In this document: piece after piece, positions 1 to 7,176 of the stretch
Position numbering within the stretch: the first letter of the stretch is position 1
Layout of the letters: each line of letters opens with the position of its first letter
Assembly: GCA_902591275.1 (NCBI GenBank)
Contig: CACJAC010000008.1
Span: 1 to 43,599, forward strand
DNA length: 43,599 nucleotides
Source: an uncultured Prochlorococcus sp.
Lineage (GTDB): Bacteria > Cyanobacteriota > Cyanobacteriia > PCC-6307 > Cyanobiaceae
Reading direction: 5' to 3'
The notes under the pieces: model-generated
What the model saw: the letters and a program-made list of their open reading frames with translations, nothing else
Told to the model about the DNA's origin: nothing
Database searches by the model: none
Program-made: the position numbers and the translations under genes

Positions 1-470
1 AAACTAATTTTATCTAGATCTCTAATTATTTTCATTGCGCCTTCATAGTCTATCAATCCTCTCACTATTGGGCTTGTCCCTAAAGCCAAGGCATTTCTGA
101 ACTTATCTACCAAAGTAAGTTGTTCGGTGGTAAAAAAAGCTTTAAGTCCGTTAAATGGAGCACCTAAAGGGAATCTGAAGTCTAAAGATTTTAAATCACC
201 ACCATTATTGATAAATAGATGAGTATGATCTTTTGGAAGTAAATTGTCTAGAGCTCCCACTTTTTTCATTAATTTAAAAAGATTTGCATAATTGTAAAAA
301 AATACATGTAAACCCATTTCTATGTGGTTGCCATCCTTATCTTCCCAACTACCTACTTTACCTCCCCAAAATGACCTGCTTTCGTAAATTTCTACTTCGT
401 GACCTTCATCAACTAAATTGACTGCTGCTGTAAGACCAGCTAATCCAGAACCAACTATTGCAATTTTCAC
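1..470 (-). CDS. crtQ: zeta-carotene desaturase, N-terminal part (runs off the left edge)
   Basis: About 156 N-terminal residues are visible on the minus strand, starting at a GTG (468-470). The protein opens with a Rossmann FAD-binding motif (GSGLAGL, residues 7-13), then GGKVGSW and an IEMGLHVFF segment. These match plant/cyanobacterial zeta-carotene desaturase rather than the related phytoene desaturase, which is at 33339-34739. The enzyme adds the last two double bonds on the way from zeta-carotene to lycopene and is membrane-associated. It is divergent from the Fe-S carrier gene that follows. The identification rests on the N-terminus alone because the rest lies outside the window. Confidence 0.88.
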   Translation of the reverse strand, partial: MKIAIVGSGLAGLTAAVNLVDEGHEVEIYESRSFWGGKVGSWEDKDGNHIEMGLHVFFYNYANLFKLMKKVGALDNLLPKDHTHLFINNGGDLKSLDFRFPLGAPFNGLKAFFTTEQLTLVDKFRNALALGTSPIVRGLIDYEGAMKIIRDLDKIS

Positions 471-569
471 TTTTTCTTAAAATTATAACAAATCAAGTTT
501 GGATAACGTTTGTTCTATGCATCCTATCGATTAAGTTTTTATATTATAAATAGTAGAAATCCCTTGTTT

Positions 570-962
570 ATGGAAAATGTAGAAGTTAAACAGGAAATTA
601 AAAATTCTGATGATGGCAAAGGTATCTTAATTACGAATGATGCTATAGAACAAATTTCAAATTTATTAAAGTGCCAAAGTGATAAAAAAGCACTAAGGGT
701 AGGAGTGAGATCAGGCGGTTGTAGTGGGATGAGTTATACTATGGATTTTATAGGAACTAATGAAATAAATTCCGATGATAAAGTTTATGATTATTCATTA
801 AAAGCTGAACAAAGCTTTCAAGTAGTTTGTGATCCTAAAAGTCTCTTATATATTTATGGAATGCAATTAGATTTTAGTAAGGAGTTAATTGGAGGTGGCT
901 TTAATTTTGTAAATCCCAATGCTTCTCAAACTTGCGGTTGTGGGAGCTCCTTTGCAGTTTAA
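570..962 (+). CDS. A-type iron-sulfur carrier (HesB/IscA/SufA family)
   Basis: A 130-residue protein whose C-terminal domain has the three conserved cysteines of A-type carriers: C51 in GGCSGMSY, and C122 and C124 in TCGCG. The family binds a [2Fe-2S] or [4Fe-4S] cluster and hands it to apo-proteins, here presumably including photosystem I and NDH-1. The frame stays open upstream to an ATG at 510, but homology begins only after the ATG at 570, so I chose 570. It is followed after 6 bases by the TPR gene. Whether it is SufA-like or IscA-like cannot be decided from sequence alone. Confidence 0.9.
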   Translation: MENVEVKQEIKNSDDGKGILITNDAIEQISNLLKCQSDKKALRVGVRSGGCSGMSYTMDFIGTNEINSDDKVYDYSLKAEQSFQVVCDPKSLLYIYGMQLDFSKELIGGGFNFVNPNASQTCGCGSSFAV

Positions 963-968
963 TAAATA

Positions 969-1397
969 ATGAATAACGAAATTAATCCCATCGAAGAGGA
1001 TTTTAATTCAGCTCTATCAAGATATAAAGCGGGGCAAGATTTAATTCCAATAGTTAAAGATTTTCAAAAAATTATACAGCAAATTCCAAATCATTTTGCT
1101 GCATGGACCTGTTTATCATGGCTTCAATTACTTTTGAAAAATAATGAAGAAGCTTTGGCAGCTGCCAGACAAGCTGTTCGATTAAATCAGCAAGATCCAC
1201 AAGCAAGAATGAATTTGTCTTTAGCTCTTTTGGCTACCAATAATAAAGGTGTTAGGGATCATATTGAGTTAATAAAAAAAATGTCTATGATGATTCCAGA
1301 TGTGAAAAGTGAGTTGAGAGAATCTGTTGAAGACGGATTAAGTAGATATCCAGATTGGCCTGAGTTAGCCAAAGTAAAAAAATGGTTGGAATTTTAA
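969..1397 (+). CDS. small TPR-repeat protein
   Basis: A 142-residue soluble protein. Residues 40-90 form at least one and a half tetratricopeptide repeats, with the pattern AAWTCLSWLQLLL followed by EEALAAARQAVRLN and ARMNLSLALL. TPR proteins are scaffolds for protein interactions. No signal peptide or membrane segment is seen. It lies 6 bases after the Fe-S carrier and one base before the LpxB-like gene, so the three are probably cotranscribed. The partner is unknown. Confidence 0.8.
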   Translation: MNNEINPIEEDFNSALSRYKAGQDLIPIVKDFQKIIQQIPNHFAAWTCLSWLQLLLKNNEEALAAARQAVRLNQQDPQARMNLSLALLATNNKGVRDHIELIKKMSMMIPDVKSELRESVEDGLSRYPDWPELAKVKKWLEF

Positions 1398-1398
1398 A

Positions 1399-2598
1399 TT
1401 GTTCAAAATTTTAATTTTAAGTAATGGACATGGAGAAGATCTATCTGGCAGTCTAATAGCTAAGCAATTCGTAAAAAGTGGTTATTCTGTTCATGCTTTG
1501 CCAATTGTTGGTACTGGAAACCATTACGAAAAAGAAAAAATTAAGATTATCGGCAAAACTAAAGAATTTAGTACTGGAGGAATTGGCTATAATTCTCTTA
1601 AGGGAAGATTTACTGAGATATTTGGAGGAGAAATATTTTATCTTCTAAAAAGATTATATTTAACTTTTAAAATAAGAAAAAAATATGATTATTTTTTTAT
1701 AGTTGGAGATATTGTCCCAGTATTTTTTGCATGGGTTTGTAAGAAAGATTTTTTTACATATCTAGTTGCTTATTCCAGTCATTATGAAGGGAAGTTAAAA
1801 TTACCATGGCCTTCAAAATTTTTCTTGCTCTCACAAAAAGCAAAAAAAATATACACGAGAGATTCCCTTACAGCTAATGATTTAACTTTGCAATTAAAAA
1901 AGGAAGTGTATTTTTTAGGAAACCCATTTATGGATAAGTTTTTTCCAAGAAATAAAGAATTAAAGAAAGCTGAATTTAGTATTGGATTATTTCCAGGAAG
2001 TAGATTCCCTGAGACTTTAGATAATTTTGTTTTGATTTTAGACGTATTAGAGGCATTGTCAGATTTGAGATATTTTCAAAAAATTAAGTTTAATTTTGCA
2101 ATAGTTAATACTCTATCTTCATTAAAAATAAAGGAGATATTTCAAAAAAGAGGATGGTTAAAACTAGAAAACATAAAAGATAATCTCTTGCAATTCCAAT
2201 ATAAATTTTTAGAAGTGAATGTATATTGGAATAATTTTGAAAAAATATTATTGAAAAGTAGATGCTGTATCAGCATGGCAGGAACAGCAGCGGAGCAAGC
2301 GATTGGATTAGGAAAACCGGTTATTCAGATTGAAGGTAAAGGTCCACAATTTACAAAAACTTTTGCAGAAGCGCAAAGACGTTTGCTTGGAAAATATGTT
2401 TTTTGTGCCAGTAAATATAAAGATAAGAATGATCAAATCAATCAGACAATAAAATTGATTATAAAAATAATCTATCTCATAAAACTAAATAAGAAGTTTA
2501 TGGTCTCATGTAATGAAAATGCCAAAAAAAGACTGGGTGAAAACAAAGCTTGTCTTAAAATGGTTGATGATATGAATATTGTTATAAAAAATGACTGA
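1399..2598 (+). CDS. lipid-A-disaccharide synthase-related glycosyltransferase (LpxB-like)
   Basis: A 399-residue protein starting at a TTG one base after the TPR gene. It begins with SNGHGEDLSG near the N-terminus, has a central FPGSRFPET loop around residues 198-206, and a C-terminal SMAGTAAEQAIGLGKPVIQ segment typical of GT-B donor-binding sites. This matches the cyanobacterial/plastid family annotated as lipid-A-disaccharide synthase-related rather than true LpxB. Picocyanobacteria are thought to make simplified lipid A, so the acceptor is uncertain. The 3' end overlaps the next gene by 8 bases, which suggests coupled translation. Confidence 0.75.
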   Translation: MFKILILSNGHGEDLSGSLIAKQFVKSGYSVHALPIVGTGNHYEKEKIKIIGKTKEFSTGGIGYNSLKGRFTEIFGGEIFYLLKRLYLTFKIRKKYDYFFIVGDIVPVFFAWVCKKDFFTYLVAYSSHYEGKLKLPWPSKFFLLSQKAKKIYTRDSLTANDLTLQLKKEVYFLGNPFMDKFFPRNKELKKAEFSIGLFPGSRFPETLDNFVLILDVLEALSDLRYFQKIKFNFAIVNTLSSLKIKEIFQKRGWLKLENIKDNLLQFQYKFLEVNVYWNNFEKILLKSRCCISMAGTAAEQAIGLGKPVIQIEGKGPQFTKTFAEAQRRLLGKYVFCASKYKDKNDQINQTIKLIIKIIYLIKLNKKFMVSCNENAKKRLGENKACLKMVDDMNIVIKND

Positions 2599-2860
2599 GG
2601 AGAATAATCAAAATAAGTTAAAACAGATTATAGATAATTTGTTATTAATAAATTTATTTACAGTGATTTTTTTTGCAATATTTTTTATTTTTGCAATCAT
2701 CATGCAATTAAATGGAATATTTATTTTTATTAATTTTATTCAGATAGTTTGGAATCCTCTTTTAGTTCCATTGATAACAATTCTTATTATTGGTGCTTTA
2801 GTAAACGGTATTAATTCTTGGTTGAGGCATAAATTGCTTTCTCAAGAAGAGGATATTTAA
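2591..2860 (+). CDS. small two-helix membrane protein, unknown function
   Basis: An 89-residue protein with a charged N-terminus (residues 1-16), two hydrophobic helices (about 18-40 and 55-73) and a charged C-terminal tail (WLRHKLLSQEED). It overlaps the upstream LpxB-like gene by 8 bases and is probably cotranslated with it. Its last 50 bases overlap, tail to tail, the end of the SDR gene on the other strand. I do not recognise a family. Confidence 0.7.
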   Translation: MTEENNQNKLKQIIDNLLLINLFTVIFFAIFFIFAIIMQLNGIFIFINFIQIVWNPLLVPLITILIIGALVNGINSWLRHKLLSQEEDI

Positions 2861-3737
2861 AAGTATAATTTTTGAGTTTACTGCTAATTACTTTTTGTCC
2901 TTCTAATACAACTTTTGCCCCATCTCCTAACAATATTTTTAAGACCGCTCCAGGCACTGGAAGTAAATTAGGTCTATTTAGACATTTGCCTAAAGTCTGA
3001 GAAAAGTCTCTCATTAATACTGGATTTGGTGCAACAGCATTAAATACTCCCGAATACTTTTTATCAACTAATGATTTAGTAATTAATGCACATAAATCAG
3101 TTCTATGGATCCAACTCATCCATTGCTTACCTTCTCCAATTGGTCCACCTAATCCAACTTTAAATATAGGGAGCATTTTTCCTAATGCTCCTCCATCTGA
3201 CTCTAGAACAATTCCAATTCTCAAGATTACTAATCTTGAGAAAAATGGTTTCTCAGCAGCTACAGCTTCCCATTTTTTGCAAAGTTTAGCTAAAAAGTCT
3301 TTTCCTCCAATACTATTTTCAGTGAATTCACCAGATAAACTTGTACCGTAATAACCTATTGCTGATCCATTTATGATGACTTTTGGGTTTATTTTTAAAT
3401 TTTTAAGGGTCTTCATCATAAATTTCGTGGTGTTAATACGACTATTTTCAATCTCCTTTTTTTGTTCAGAAGTCCATTTTTTTTCTGCTATGGGTTCCCC
3501 CATCAAGTTAATAATTCCATCTGTCTCTCTTAAAATATTTAGAAGATTTTCGTTATTCCAGTTTTTTTCTTTTGATAAATCTATTTGAAAAAATTTAAAC
3601 TTATTGAAATCAGAATCAACCTTTAATTTACTTATTGGTTTTCTGCTTACAAGATATAATTCGTGATTTTCATTCAGTAGTGTTGGTACTAATTCTTTAC
3701 CAATAAATCCAGTGCAACCAAGTAGTAAAAGACGCAT
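2811..3737 (-). CDS. NAD(P)-dependent epimerase, SDR39U1/YfcH family (TIGR01777-type)
   Basis: A 308-residue atypical extended short-chain dehydrogenase. The start is set at the ATG at 3737, because the protein then begins MRLLLLGCTGFIG with the TGxxGxxG nucleotide-binding loop at residues 7-13. The frame is open further upstream to 3905, but that stretch is not homologous and overlaps the divergent ndhO. The motifs NLMGEPIAEKKW, INGSAIGYYG and GEGKQWMSWIH are diagnostic for the YfcH/SDR39U1 group, which in plants and algae is chloroplast-located and of uncertain substrate. Its 3' end overlaps the small membrane-protein gene by 50 bases. Confidence 0.88.
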   Translation of the reverse strand: MRLLLLGCTGFIGKELVPTLLNENHELYLVSRKPISKLKVDSDFNKFKFFQIDLSKEKNWNNENLLNILRETDGIINLMGEPIAEKKWTSEQKKEIENSRINTTKFMMKTLKNLKINPKVIINGSAIGYYGTSLSGEFTENSIGGKDFLAKLCKKWEAVAAEKPFFSRLVILRIGIVLESDGGALGKMLPIFKVGLGGPIGEGKQWMSWIHRTDLCALITKSLVDKKYSGVFNAVAPNPVLMRDFSQTLGKCLNRPNLLPVPGAVLKILLGDGAKVVLEGQKVISSKLKNYTFKYPLLEKAIYASTKN

Positions 3738-3873
3738 ATCATATAGATGTTTATCATTTAAGGCTATTAAATTTTTTAGATGTTTGTAATTATTATTCTG
3801 GTATAAATTTTTTTCAATATTTTTCAAACAAGTTTTTGTATAATAAATCTCAAATAACTTTCTTGAATTTATT

Positions 3874-4110
3874 ATGACAGATTCTATTCCAAAGAAACCT
3901 CTCAAGAAAGGAAGCTTAGTTTTTGTCGCTAAAGCAAATTATATAAAAAGTATCGAAGCGCTAGCCAGTGATAATGATCTTCCTAATTATGTCTTTGAAG
4001 GTCCTGGAGAGATTCTTTCAGTCAAAGGCGAATATGCCCAGGTTCGATGGCGCAGACCTGTTCCAGATGTTTGGTTGAAATTAGATCAACTTAAAGAATA
4101 TACTCAATAA
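3874..4110 (+). CDS. ndhO: NDH-1 complex subunit O
   Basis: A 78-residue soluble protein, the usual length of NdhO, starting MTDSIPKKPLKKGSLVFV and containing the conserved YVFEGPGEI and VRWRRPVPDVWL segments. NdhO is an oxygenic-photosynthesis-specific peripheral subunit of the thylakoid NDH-1 complex, involved in cyclic electron flow and respiration. It stands alone here, divergent from the SDR gene and convergent with the J-domain gene 6 bases downstream. Other NDH-1 genes (ndhM, ndhF, ndhD) lie some 30-37 kb away in this window. Confidence 0.95.
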   Translation: MTDSIPKKPLKKGSLVFVAKANYIKSIEALASDNDLPNYVFEGPGEILSVKGEYAQVRWRRPVPDVWLKLDQLKEYTQ

Positions 4111-4116
4111 AATTTT

Positions 4117-4797
4117 TTATCTAGAAGTTTTTATTTTTTTTTCTAAAGACATCTTTGATTTAATTCTTTTTGCTTCTTTGATCATTTCTTTACCATCAAA
4201 TAAGTAATTATCTACATATCCTTGTGTATATCTATCAAATTCTGATAGCGCATCTTTTACTTGTGAAAAACAATGATAAAGATCGAGGCCTAAAGCTGAA
4301 ATAGACTTTGGTACTATTTTTTTGTTATAAATTTTTTCAACTTTTTCTATTTTCTTTTGTGAAAGAATTATGTAACTGCAAAAATTTTCCATTAGTTGGT
4401 CATCATATGGATCCGCAGATAGTTCTTTTATTTCTTTATTCAAAGGTTTAATTATTTGACTAATTAGTCTATTTATCGGACTATAAATTTCTTTAATCCA
4501 TGTTTCAACTTCTTTGTCCTTAATTGAAGAATTATATTTTTTTGAATTAAATTTCTCTTCCCAATTTTCATTTAATGAATCAAATGATGAACTGGAAGAG
4601 AAAAAACTGCTATCGTATTGTTTCTTTTTGATAGGGTCATTCAGAGTTTCCCAGGCATTTTGTATTGCAAGAAATCGTTCTTTTTTACCGCCTGCATCAG
4701 GATGATGTTGCTTAACTAAAGAGCGATATGAAGATTTAATTTCACTTCTTGTTGCATTTTGTTTAAGACCTAATTCTTCATATAAATTTTTTCTCAT
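4117..4797 (-). CDS. J-domain (DnaJ-class) protein
   Basis: A 226-residue protein with an N-terminal J domain (residues 4-66), including the HPD tripeptide (32-34) that stimulates Hsp70/DnaK ATPase. A serine-rich linker (about 66-80) leads to a helical C-terminal half with no glycine/phenylalanine region, zinc finger or DnaJ C-terminal substrate domain. It is therefore a specialised type III J protein rather than DnaJ itself. Its client is unknown. It lies 16 bases downstream of cysK on the same strand. Confidence 0.85.
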   Translation of the reverse strand: MRKNLYEELGLKQNATRSEIKSSYRSLVKQHHPDAGGKKERFLAIQNAWETLNDPIKKKQYDSSFFSSSSSFDSLNENWEEKFNSKKYNSSIKDKEVETWIKEIYSPINRLISQIIKPLNKEIKELSADPYDDQLMENFCSYIILSQKKIEKVEKIYNKKIVPKSISALGLDLYHCFSQVKDALSEFDRYTQGYVDNYLFDGKEMIKEAKRIKSKMSLEKKIKTSR

Positions 4798-4813
4798 TTT
4801 TATAAATTAACCA

Positions 4814-5782
4814 TTAAAGATAACCATCTTTTCTCGCTTTAATTGAGGTATTAGATTCAAACATTGCTGTTGATAAATATCTTTCTCCAAAACTTGGAAG
4901 AATAACTATCAATCTTTTATTCATTAGTTCTTTTCTTTTGCCGATTTTTATAGTTGCTGCTAAAGCTGCACCGCTGCTGATGCCAGATAAAAGGCCTTCC
5001 AATCTAGCTAATAAACGCCCATAATAAAATGCTTCATCGTCATCTATTTTTATAATTTCATCAATTAATTTAGTGTTAAGTACTTTTGGTACGAAACCCG
5101 CTCCAATGCCTTGAATCGAATGAGATCCTGCTTTTTCTCCGGAAATCACAGCACTTTTTTTGGGCTCTACGGCATAAATTTTGCAATTTGGATTAACTTT
5201 TTTCAAAAAACGTGCACAACCAGTAATTGTTCCTCCTGTGCCTACTCCTGTAACTAGTCCATCTAAATTGTTATTGGATTGGGACCATATTTCTTGGCCC
5301 GTTGTTCTTTCATGAATATCCGGATTAGCAAAGTTTTCAAACTGATTAAATTGATAGCTATTTGTAATGGTTGAAGACAACTCATTAGCTAAATCTAAAG
5401 CACCTTTCATTCCGTCTTTGCCTGGTGTTAGCTGTAATTCAGCTCCATATGCTCTCAACATCGCCCTTCTTTCAATACTCATCGTATCAGGCATAGTTAG
5501 TATCAATTTATAGCCTTTTGCTGCAGCAACCATTGCTAATGCGATGCCAGTATTCCCACTAGTTGCTTCAATTAACGTTGTTTTATCTGGTGTTATCAAC
5601 CCTTCTTCTTCAGCTTTACATAACATTGAATAAGCGATTCGATCCTTAACGGAAGCTGATGGATTGAAACTTTCTAGTTTGGCTATTATTTCTGGATAAC
5701 AATCAAAATACTTTCTGATTCTATTTAATTTAACTAACGGGGTATTTCCAACTAGAGAAGTTATATCATTTGCTATTTCCAT
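4814..5782 (-). CDS. cysK: cysteine synthase A (O-acetylserine sulfhydrylase)
   Basis: A 322-residue PLP enzyme of normal length that makes cysteine from O-acetylserine and sulfide. The PLP lysine is K46 in PSASVKDR. The substrate loop is TSGNTG (74-79), the PLP-phosphate loop is GTGGTITG (about 181-188), and the SGISSGA segment (around 266-272) contacts the pyridine nitrogen. The start is the ATG at 5782, which gives the standard N-terminus with VGNTPLVKLN. The J-domain gene follows. Confidence 0.95.
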   Translation of the reverse strand: MEIANDITSLVGNTPLVKLNRIRKYFDCYPEIIAKLESFNPSASVKDRIAYSMLCKAEEEGLITPDKTTLIEATSGNTGIALAMVAAAKGYKLILTMPDTMSIERRAMLRAYGAELQLTPGKDGMKGALDLANELSSTITNSYQFNQFENFANPDIHERTTGQEIWSQSNNNLDGLVTGVGTGGTITGCARFLKKVNPNCKIYAVEPKKSAVISGEKAGSHSIQGIGAGFVPKVLNTKLIDEIIKIDDDEAFYYGRLLARLEGLLSGISSGAALAATIKIGKRKELMNKRLIVILPSFGERYLSTAMFESNTSIKARKDGYL

Positions 5783-5935
5783 GAAATGATTTTTTTAAAA
5801 TGCAAAATAATATCTCCTATATTCATAATAATTGTATTTGAAGATCTTTTATATAATTTTCTCAAAAGAATTTAATTAAATAACTTCCTGCGTAAAAATA
5901 TTTATTATTATTAAGAGGTAGTTTTTATAATCATT

Positions 5936-6208
5936 ATGTATTCGCTGGAACTAAGTCTGAGATATTCACCTTTTCCACTTTCAATTCAGAAGAAAGAATT
6001 TGATGATGTTATACGAATTTATGATGAAATAAAAAGTGCTATGAATGAAACTTTAGAATCCTCAAACTTGATCGAATTAAGATGTGACAAAGTGCAAGAT
6101 AAACTAATTGCTGTAAAAGCTAAAGAAATTATTTCTGTTCAGATATATGAAAAATCGTCAGTAGCAGGAGGAGCTAAGAGACCAGGCTTTTCTCTCAACA
6201 TAGATTGA
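5936..6208 (+). CDS. conserved small protein of unknown function
   Basis: A 90-residue protein without membrane segments, beginning MYSLELSLRYSPFPLS and containing a basic/hydrophobic C-terminus with SSVAGGAKRPGF. The composition matches neighbouring core genes, and the stop overlaps the upstream possible TTG start of the ABC ATPase by 4 bases, which argues that it is a real, cotranslated gene. I recognise it as the type of small protein found across marine picocyanobacteria but cannot give a function. Confidence 0.75.
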   Translation: MYSLELSLRYSPFPLSIQKKEFDDVIRIYDEIKSAMNETLESSNLIELRCDKVQDKLIAVKAKEIISVQIYEKSSVAGGAKRPGFSLNID

Positions 6209-6216
6209 TAGAATTT

Positions 6217-6891
6217 ATGCGAGATCCTCATGAAAATGATATACCTCATATTAAATTCAAAGATGTTTCTTTTTCATATCCTGGAGAAAAAGAAAATTTA
6301 ATTTTTAAATGTAACTTCTCAATAAAAAAACCTGGTCTTTGGATGGTCGTAGGTAAAAACGGGAGCGGAAAAAGTACTCTTTTAAAATTAATTAATGGAA
6401 TAATCAAACCCAAAAATGGTTTTATTTATTCTAACGCGAATATTGGTATGGTGTTTCAAAACCCTGATCATCAAATATTGATGCCAAATTGTAGGAGTGA
6501 GCTTCTGATTAATATTAATCAAAATATAAGTCAAAATGAAATTAATAAAAAAATTGAATACGTGCTTGATCAGGTAGGAATGACTGGTTTTGAAAAAAGG
6601 CCAGTACATACGTTGAGCGGTGGACAAAAACAACGCTTAACTATTGCATGCGCTTTGATTAGTGATAGAAATTTTATTCTTTTAGATGAGCCTACAGCGT
6701 TACTTGATCAAATCAGCCAATTAAAAGTTTTACAAACTATTAAAAATCTTACAAGTGACCTTAAACCACCTTTATCAGCTTTGTGGATTACTCATCGTTA
6801 TGAAGAATTAACTTATGCTGATGCAGTAGCAGAGTTGAAAAATGGTTTTTTATCTAACTGGCGAGAACCATCAAAATTTCAATATAATTAA
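6217..6891 (+). CDS. ABC transporter ATP-binding protein (CbiO/EcfA-like)
   Basis: A complete ABC ATPase of about 224 residues. It has Walker A GKNGSGKST, a Q-loop FQNPDHQ, signature LSGGQKQR, Walker B FILLDEPTA and a switch histidine in WITHRYEE. The FQNPDHQ form and overall size resemble energy-coupling-factor/CbiO ATPases, whose membrane partners are encoded elsewhere. The start is uncertain. A TTG at 6205 would overlap the preceding gene by 4 bases; the ATG at 6217 gives an N-terminus closer to the first beta strand. It is the last core gene before tRNA-Asn and the island. Confidence 0.85.
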   Translation: MRDPHENDIPHIKFKDVSFSYPGEKENLIFKCNFSIKKPGLWMVVGKNGSGKSTLLKLINGIIKPKNGFIYSNANIGMVFQNPDHQILMPNCRSELLININQNISQNEINKKIEYVLDQVGMTGFEKRPVHTLSGGQKQRLTIACALISDRNFILLDEPTALLDQISQLKVLQTIKNLTSDLKPPLSALWITHRYEELTYADAVAELKNGFLSNWREPSKFQYN

Positions 6892-6900
6892 CTCTTGTAC

Positions 6901-6930
6901 TTGTCATAAGGTACTTTAAAGAGCTAAATT
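6901..6930 (+). promoter_or_regulatory. putative promoter of tRNA-Asn
   Basis: TTGTCA at 6901-6906 resembles a sigma-70 -35 box and TAAATT at 6925-6930 a -10 box, spaced 18 bp. The expected start point would be just before the mature tRNA end at 6941. This is based only on consensus matching. Confidence 0.4.
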
Positions 6931-6940
6931 CATTTTATAT

Positions 6941-7000
<60 letters not shown>

Positions 7001-7012
<12 letters not shown>

Positions 7013-7064
7013 TTTTATATGTCTTAATTAGTCCAACAAAGACCCTATATGGGTCTTTTTTTAT
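7001..7064 (+). repeat. left attachment repeat (attL), 64 bp
   Basis: A perfect 64-bp direct repeat of 17097-17160, offset exactly 10,096 bp. It contains the last 12 bases of tRNA-Asn, a spacer and the intrinsic terminator. The flanking bases differ on both sides (C7000/A17096, G7065/T17161). A repeat of a tRNA 3' end on both sides of foreign cargo is the signature of tyrosine-recombinase integration. Confidence 0.93.
7038..7062 (+). terminator. intrinsic terminator after tRNA-Asn
   Basis: The 8-bp stem AAAGACCC/GGGTCTTT with a 5-base loop TATAT is followed by a run of T. It sits 25 bases after the tRNA and is duplicated inside the right attachment repeat. Confidence 0.85.
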
Positions 7065-7096
7065 GTCTGTCACTAGATTTTCATGTAATTAGAGAA

Positions 7097-7157
7097 GGAC
7101 TAGTAAGAACGGCATAGGACATTTTATTAGTCCATTATTAGTCACTTTACTAGTCCA
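7097..7157. promoter_or_regulatory. cluster of TAGTCC motifs, putative recombinase arm sites (module A, left)
   Basis: Direct copies of A(C/T)TAGTCC-type motifs start at 7126 (ATTAGTCC), 7137 (ATTAGTCA) and 7149 (ACTAGTCC), spaced 11 and 12 bp. An inverted copy is at 7097-7104, and a further direct copy lies inside the attachment repeat at 7027-7034. One-helical-turn spacing beside an attachment site is typical of integrase/excisionase arm sites. The function is inferred. Confidence 0.5.
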
Positions 7158-7176
7158 AATTCATGCTTCATTATTC